This document shows, piece by piece, positions 8,483 to 10,686 of a stretch of DNA of 10,686 nt. Every line of letters begins with the position of its first letter. The first letter of the stretch is position 1. A program made the position numbers and the translations under genes. The DNA comes from Zoogloeaceae bacterium (GTDB lineage: Bacteria; Pseudomonadota; Gammaproteobacteria; Burkholderiales; Rhodocyclaceae), in the NCBI GenBank assembly GCA_031273145.1, contig JAISSL010000274.1:1-10686 (forward strand), in the 5' to 3' direction. The notes under the pieces were generated by a model. It saw nothing but the letters and a program-made list of their open reading frames with translations, was not told the DNA's origin and did no database searches.

Positions 8483-8504
8483 GCGGGCTATTATAACGAC
8501 CCTT
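8483..8504. promoter_or_regulatory. symmetric -10 region, possible bidirectional promoter for exbB operon and prlC
   Basis: The core TTATAA (8491-8496) is its own reverse complement. On the - strand it gives a perfect TATAAT (8495-8490), with a predicted start near 8483 and a leader of about 24 nt that holds the exbB GGAGG. On the + strand it gives TATAAC (8492-8497), with a start near 8504 ahead of the peptidase ATG. No good -35 box was found on either side at 16-18 nt spacing, so strength is uncertain. Confidence 0.5.
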
Positions 8505-8528
8505 TTTCGTTTTTCGTATCCTGCTTTC

Positions 8529-10619
8529 ATGTCTGCGACAGATTTATCCAATTCGGCGCTCGTTACCACCAATCCCATCCTGCAATGCGGCGGCCTGCCC
8601 GATTTTTCCCGCATCCGCCCCGAACAGGCCGAACCCGCAATTTCCGCCCTGCTCATTGAGGCGCGCGCCCTGATTGAGCGTTTATCCGCCCCCGATACGC
8701 CCGCCACCTGGTCGGATTTTGTCGTGCCGCTGGCTTCTGGCCTCGACCGTCTTGCCTGGGCCTGGGGCGTTGTCGGACACCTGCATTCCGTGCAGGATGA
8801 AACGCCCTGGCGAAGCGCCTATAACGCGCTTCTGCCCGAAGTCTCCCGCTTTTACAGCGCGCTTGGGCAAAATCAGGCGTTGTTTGAAAAATACAAGGCT
8901 ATTTTCGCGCGGGCGGATTTCAGGACGTTGAAAGCGGAAGAACAGCGGGTTGTAACCAACGCAATCCGCAATTTCCGCCTCTCCGGCGCGGAACTGCCGG
9001 ATGCGGACAAGCCGCGTTTCATGGCAATTCAGGAAGAACTCTCCAGTCTGGCGGCGAAGTTTTCGGAAAACCTGCTGGACGCCACCAATGCGTTTACCTT
9101 GAGCCTCACAAATGAAGCAGACCTGGCCGGATTGCCGCCGGAGGCTATAGCTGCTGCTCGTGACGCCGCCAGTCAGGCCGGAAAGGAAGGGTGGCAATTT
9201 GGCTTGCAAGCGCCTTCCTATCTGCCTTTCATGCAGTATGCGGAAAACCGCGCCCTGCGCGAGCGCCTGTACCGCGCCTACGCAACCCGCGCCTCGGAAT
9301 TCGCCGATTCCGGGAGCCTCCCGGCCTGGAACAACGCGCCCCTGCTCGAAAACATGTTGCGTTTGCGGCAGGAAGAAGCGGCGCTTTTGGGCTACAAAAA
9401 CTTTGCGGAAGTCTCCCTGGTCGACAAGATGGCGGCTTCGGTGGAAGAAGTCCTCGCGTTCCTGCATGATATGAGCGCCCGCGCAAAACCCTATGCGGAA
9501 CGGGATATAGAAACCCTGCGGGACTTCGCCGCGAAGGAACTTGATATTCCCGATCTGCAACCCTGGGACATCCCCTTTGCTTCGGAAAAGCTGAAAGCGG
9601 CGCGGTATGCCTTCTCCGAACAGGAAGTGCGCCGTTATTTCAGCGAACCCAAGGTGATGGCAGGCTTGTTCCGGGTGGTTGAGCAACTGTTCGGTATCCA
9701 CATTCAGGCCGATACCGCGCCGGCCTGGGATGAAGCGGTACGCTTTTATCGCCTGCAAGCGCAATCCGGGGAATGTATCGGGCATTTTTATGTGGACTTA
9801 TACGCGCGTCAGAATAAGCGGGGCGGCGCATGGATGGATTCCGCCGTCAGCCGCAGCAGGACGGAACAGGGCTTGCAGACGCCGGTTGCCTATCTGGTCT
9901 GCAATTTTTCCAAACCCGTGGGCGGCAAGGCCGCAACCTTCACCCACGACGAGGCGCAAACGCTGTTCCATGAAGCCGGACACGCCTTGCATCATCTGTT
10001 GACCCGGATTGATACCGCAGGCGTTTCAGGCATTGACGGCGTGGAATGGGACGCGGTGGAACTGCCTTCTCAGTTCATGGAAAACTTTTGCTGGGAATGG
10101 GAAGTGGTGCGGGAAATGAGCGCGCATGTCGAGACCGGCGAACCCTTGCCCCGCGACCTGTTCGACAGGATGCTTGCCGCGCGGAACTTTCAGAGCGGCA
10201 TGGCAATGGCGCGGCAGCTTGAATTTGCCTTGTTCGACATGCGGCTCCATGCCGATTTTCTGCCCGGAAAGGATGACCCATTCGCGCTCTGGCAGGCGGT
10301 GCGGCGGGAAGTGGCGGTTTTTCCCCTGCCCGAATGGCATCGTTTTCCCAACAGTTTTGCCCATATCTTTGGCGGCGGGTACGCGGCAGGCTATTACAGC
10401 TACGAATGGGCGGAAGTGCTCTCCGCCGATGCCTATGCCGCCTTTGAGGAAGCGGGCAATCCGCTGGATGTTGCGACCGGGACGCGCTTTCTGGCCGAAA
10501 TCCTTGCGGTAGGCGGTAGCCGCCCTGCGTTGGATTCCTTTCTCGCTTTTCGCGGTAGACCGCCTTCGCCTGAGGCGCTTTTGCGCCACAAAGGGATGCA
10601 AGGTGCTATGATTGAATAA
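8529..10619 (+). CDS. prlC: M3 family zinc oligopeptidase (oligopeptidase A)
   Basis: Oligopeptidase A is a cytoplasmic zinc endopeptidase that degrades short peptides, including cleaved signal peptides. The product has 696 residues, close to E. coli OpdA/PrlC. The zinc motif HEAGH (481-485) sits in TLFHEAGHALHHLLTRIDTAGVSG. The third ligand is probably E511 in WDAVELPSQFMENFCWEWE, and FGGGYAAGYYSYEWAEVLSADAY near the C-terminus forms part of the substrate site. The N-terminal half is the helical lid typical of M3 enzymes. The ATG at 8529 has no Shine-Dalgarno sequence; its leader is T-rich. It is divergent from exbB and ends 20 nt before the next start. Confidence 0.95.
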   Translation: MSATDLSNSALVTTNPILQCGGLPDFSRIRPEQAEPAISALLIEARALIERLSAPDTPATWSDFVVPLASGLDRLAWAWGVVGHLHSVQDETPWRSAYNALLPEVSRFYSALGQNQALFEKYKAIFARADFRTLKAEEQRVVTNAIRNFRLSGAELPDADKPRFMAIQEELSSLAAKFSENLLDATNAFTLSLTNEADLAGLPPEAIAAARDAASQAGKEGWQFGLQAPSYLPFMQYAENRALRERLYRAYATRASEFADSGSLPAWNNAPLLENMLRLRQEEAALLGYKNFAEVSLVDKMAASVEEVLAFLHDMSARAKPYAERDIETLRDFAAKELDIPDLQPWDIPFASEKLKAARYAFSEQEVRRYFSEPKVMAGLFRVVEQLFGIHIQADTAPAWDEAVRFYRLQAQSGECIGHFYVDLYARQNKRGGAWMDSAVSRSRTEQGLQTPVAYLVCNFSKPVGGKAATFTHDEAQTLFHEAGHALHHLLTRIDTAGVSGIDGVEWDAVELPSQFMENFCWEWEVVREMSAHVETGEPLPRDLFDRMLAARNFQSGMAMARQLEFALFDMRLHADFLPGKDDPFALWQAVRREVAVFPLPEWHRFPNSFAHIFGGGYAAGYYSYEWAEVLSADAYAAFEEAGNPLDVATGTRFLAEILAVGGSRPALDSFLAFRGRPPSPEALLRHKGMQGAMIE

Positions 10620-10639
10620 TCTTGTTCAGGAGGGTAGTC

Positions 10640-10686
10640 ATGAAATCATGTCTTTCAAGCGCGCTTGCCTGTCTTGCCCTGTGCGC
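10640..10686 (+). CDS. start of an exported protein gene (runs off the window)
   Basis: A strong ribosome site, AGGAGG (10629-10634), precedes the ATG at 10640. The visible 15 residues, MKSCLSSALACLALC, have a Lys followed by a hydrophobic run and fit the beginning of a signal peptide, perhaps of a lipoprotein or periplasmic protein. The 20-nt gap after the peptidase suggests co-transcription. Nothing can be said of its function. Confidence 0.6.
   Translation, partial: MKSCLSSALACLALC

Noticed and set aside
8459..8707. N-terminal extension of exbB up to 8707
   Set aside because: It runs antisense through the start of the peptidase gene and is non-hydrophobic and Arg/Ser-rich. The GTG at 8458 has a near-perfect GGAGG and starts where the family starts.
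8682..9785. Long open frame on the - strand inside the peptidase gene (367 residues)
   Set aside because: Low-complexity shadow of a GC-rich coding sequence; the + strand frame has the full M3 motif set.

Overview
The window reads as an ordinary Gram-negative chromosome, most likely a betaproteobacterium. This is inferred from gene order and protein character; no database search was possible. Genes are dense, moderately GC-rich and mostly housekeeping. The left part (1-4061, + strand) is the end of a complex I operon: the 3' end of nuoL, complete nuoM and nuoN, and a NUDIX hydrolase of the ADP-ribose pyrophosphatase type whose start overlaps the end of nuoN.

The middle (4062-5371) is the unusual part. 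It holds a gene for a predicted lipoprotein with a charged helical arm. The gene is visibly richer in A+T than its neighbours over its first half and matches no family I can name. A 7-bp tandem repeat (GTTCTCC, nearly six copies, 4170-4210) lies between its best start codon and its lipoprotein signal. Seven is not a multiple of three, so a change in copy number moves the start in or out of frame. As sequenced, the ATG that has a good ribosome binding site (4168) is out of frame and stops after 21 codons. Gaining one copy, or losing two, would join it to the lipoprotein frame. This layout suggests phase variation by slipped-strand mispairing. Past the gene lie about 200 bases of small dispersed-repeat-like elements and hairpins, separating it from the convergent kdsB.

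The right part starts with a leftward cluster on the - strand (8458 down to 5372): exbB, exbD, lpxK, a 58-residue Trm112/UPF0434 zinc-ribbon protein and kdsB. The spacing is tight, 5 to 24 nt, so this is probably one operon. It joins a proton-driven inner-membrane motor to lipid A 4'-phosphorylation (LpxK) and CMP-Kdo synthesis (KdsB), an envelope biogenesis unit. A 70-bp divergent region holding a symmetric -10 element separates it from a rightward M3 oligopeptidase A gene (prlC type, 8529-10619). That gene is followed 20 nt later by the first 47 bases of a gene with a signal-peptide-like start that runs off the window.

No rRNA, tRNA, CRISPR array, insertion sequence or phage gene was seen. 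The best candidate for something undescribed is the repeat-controlled lipoprotein gene.
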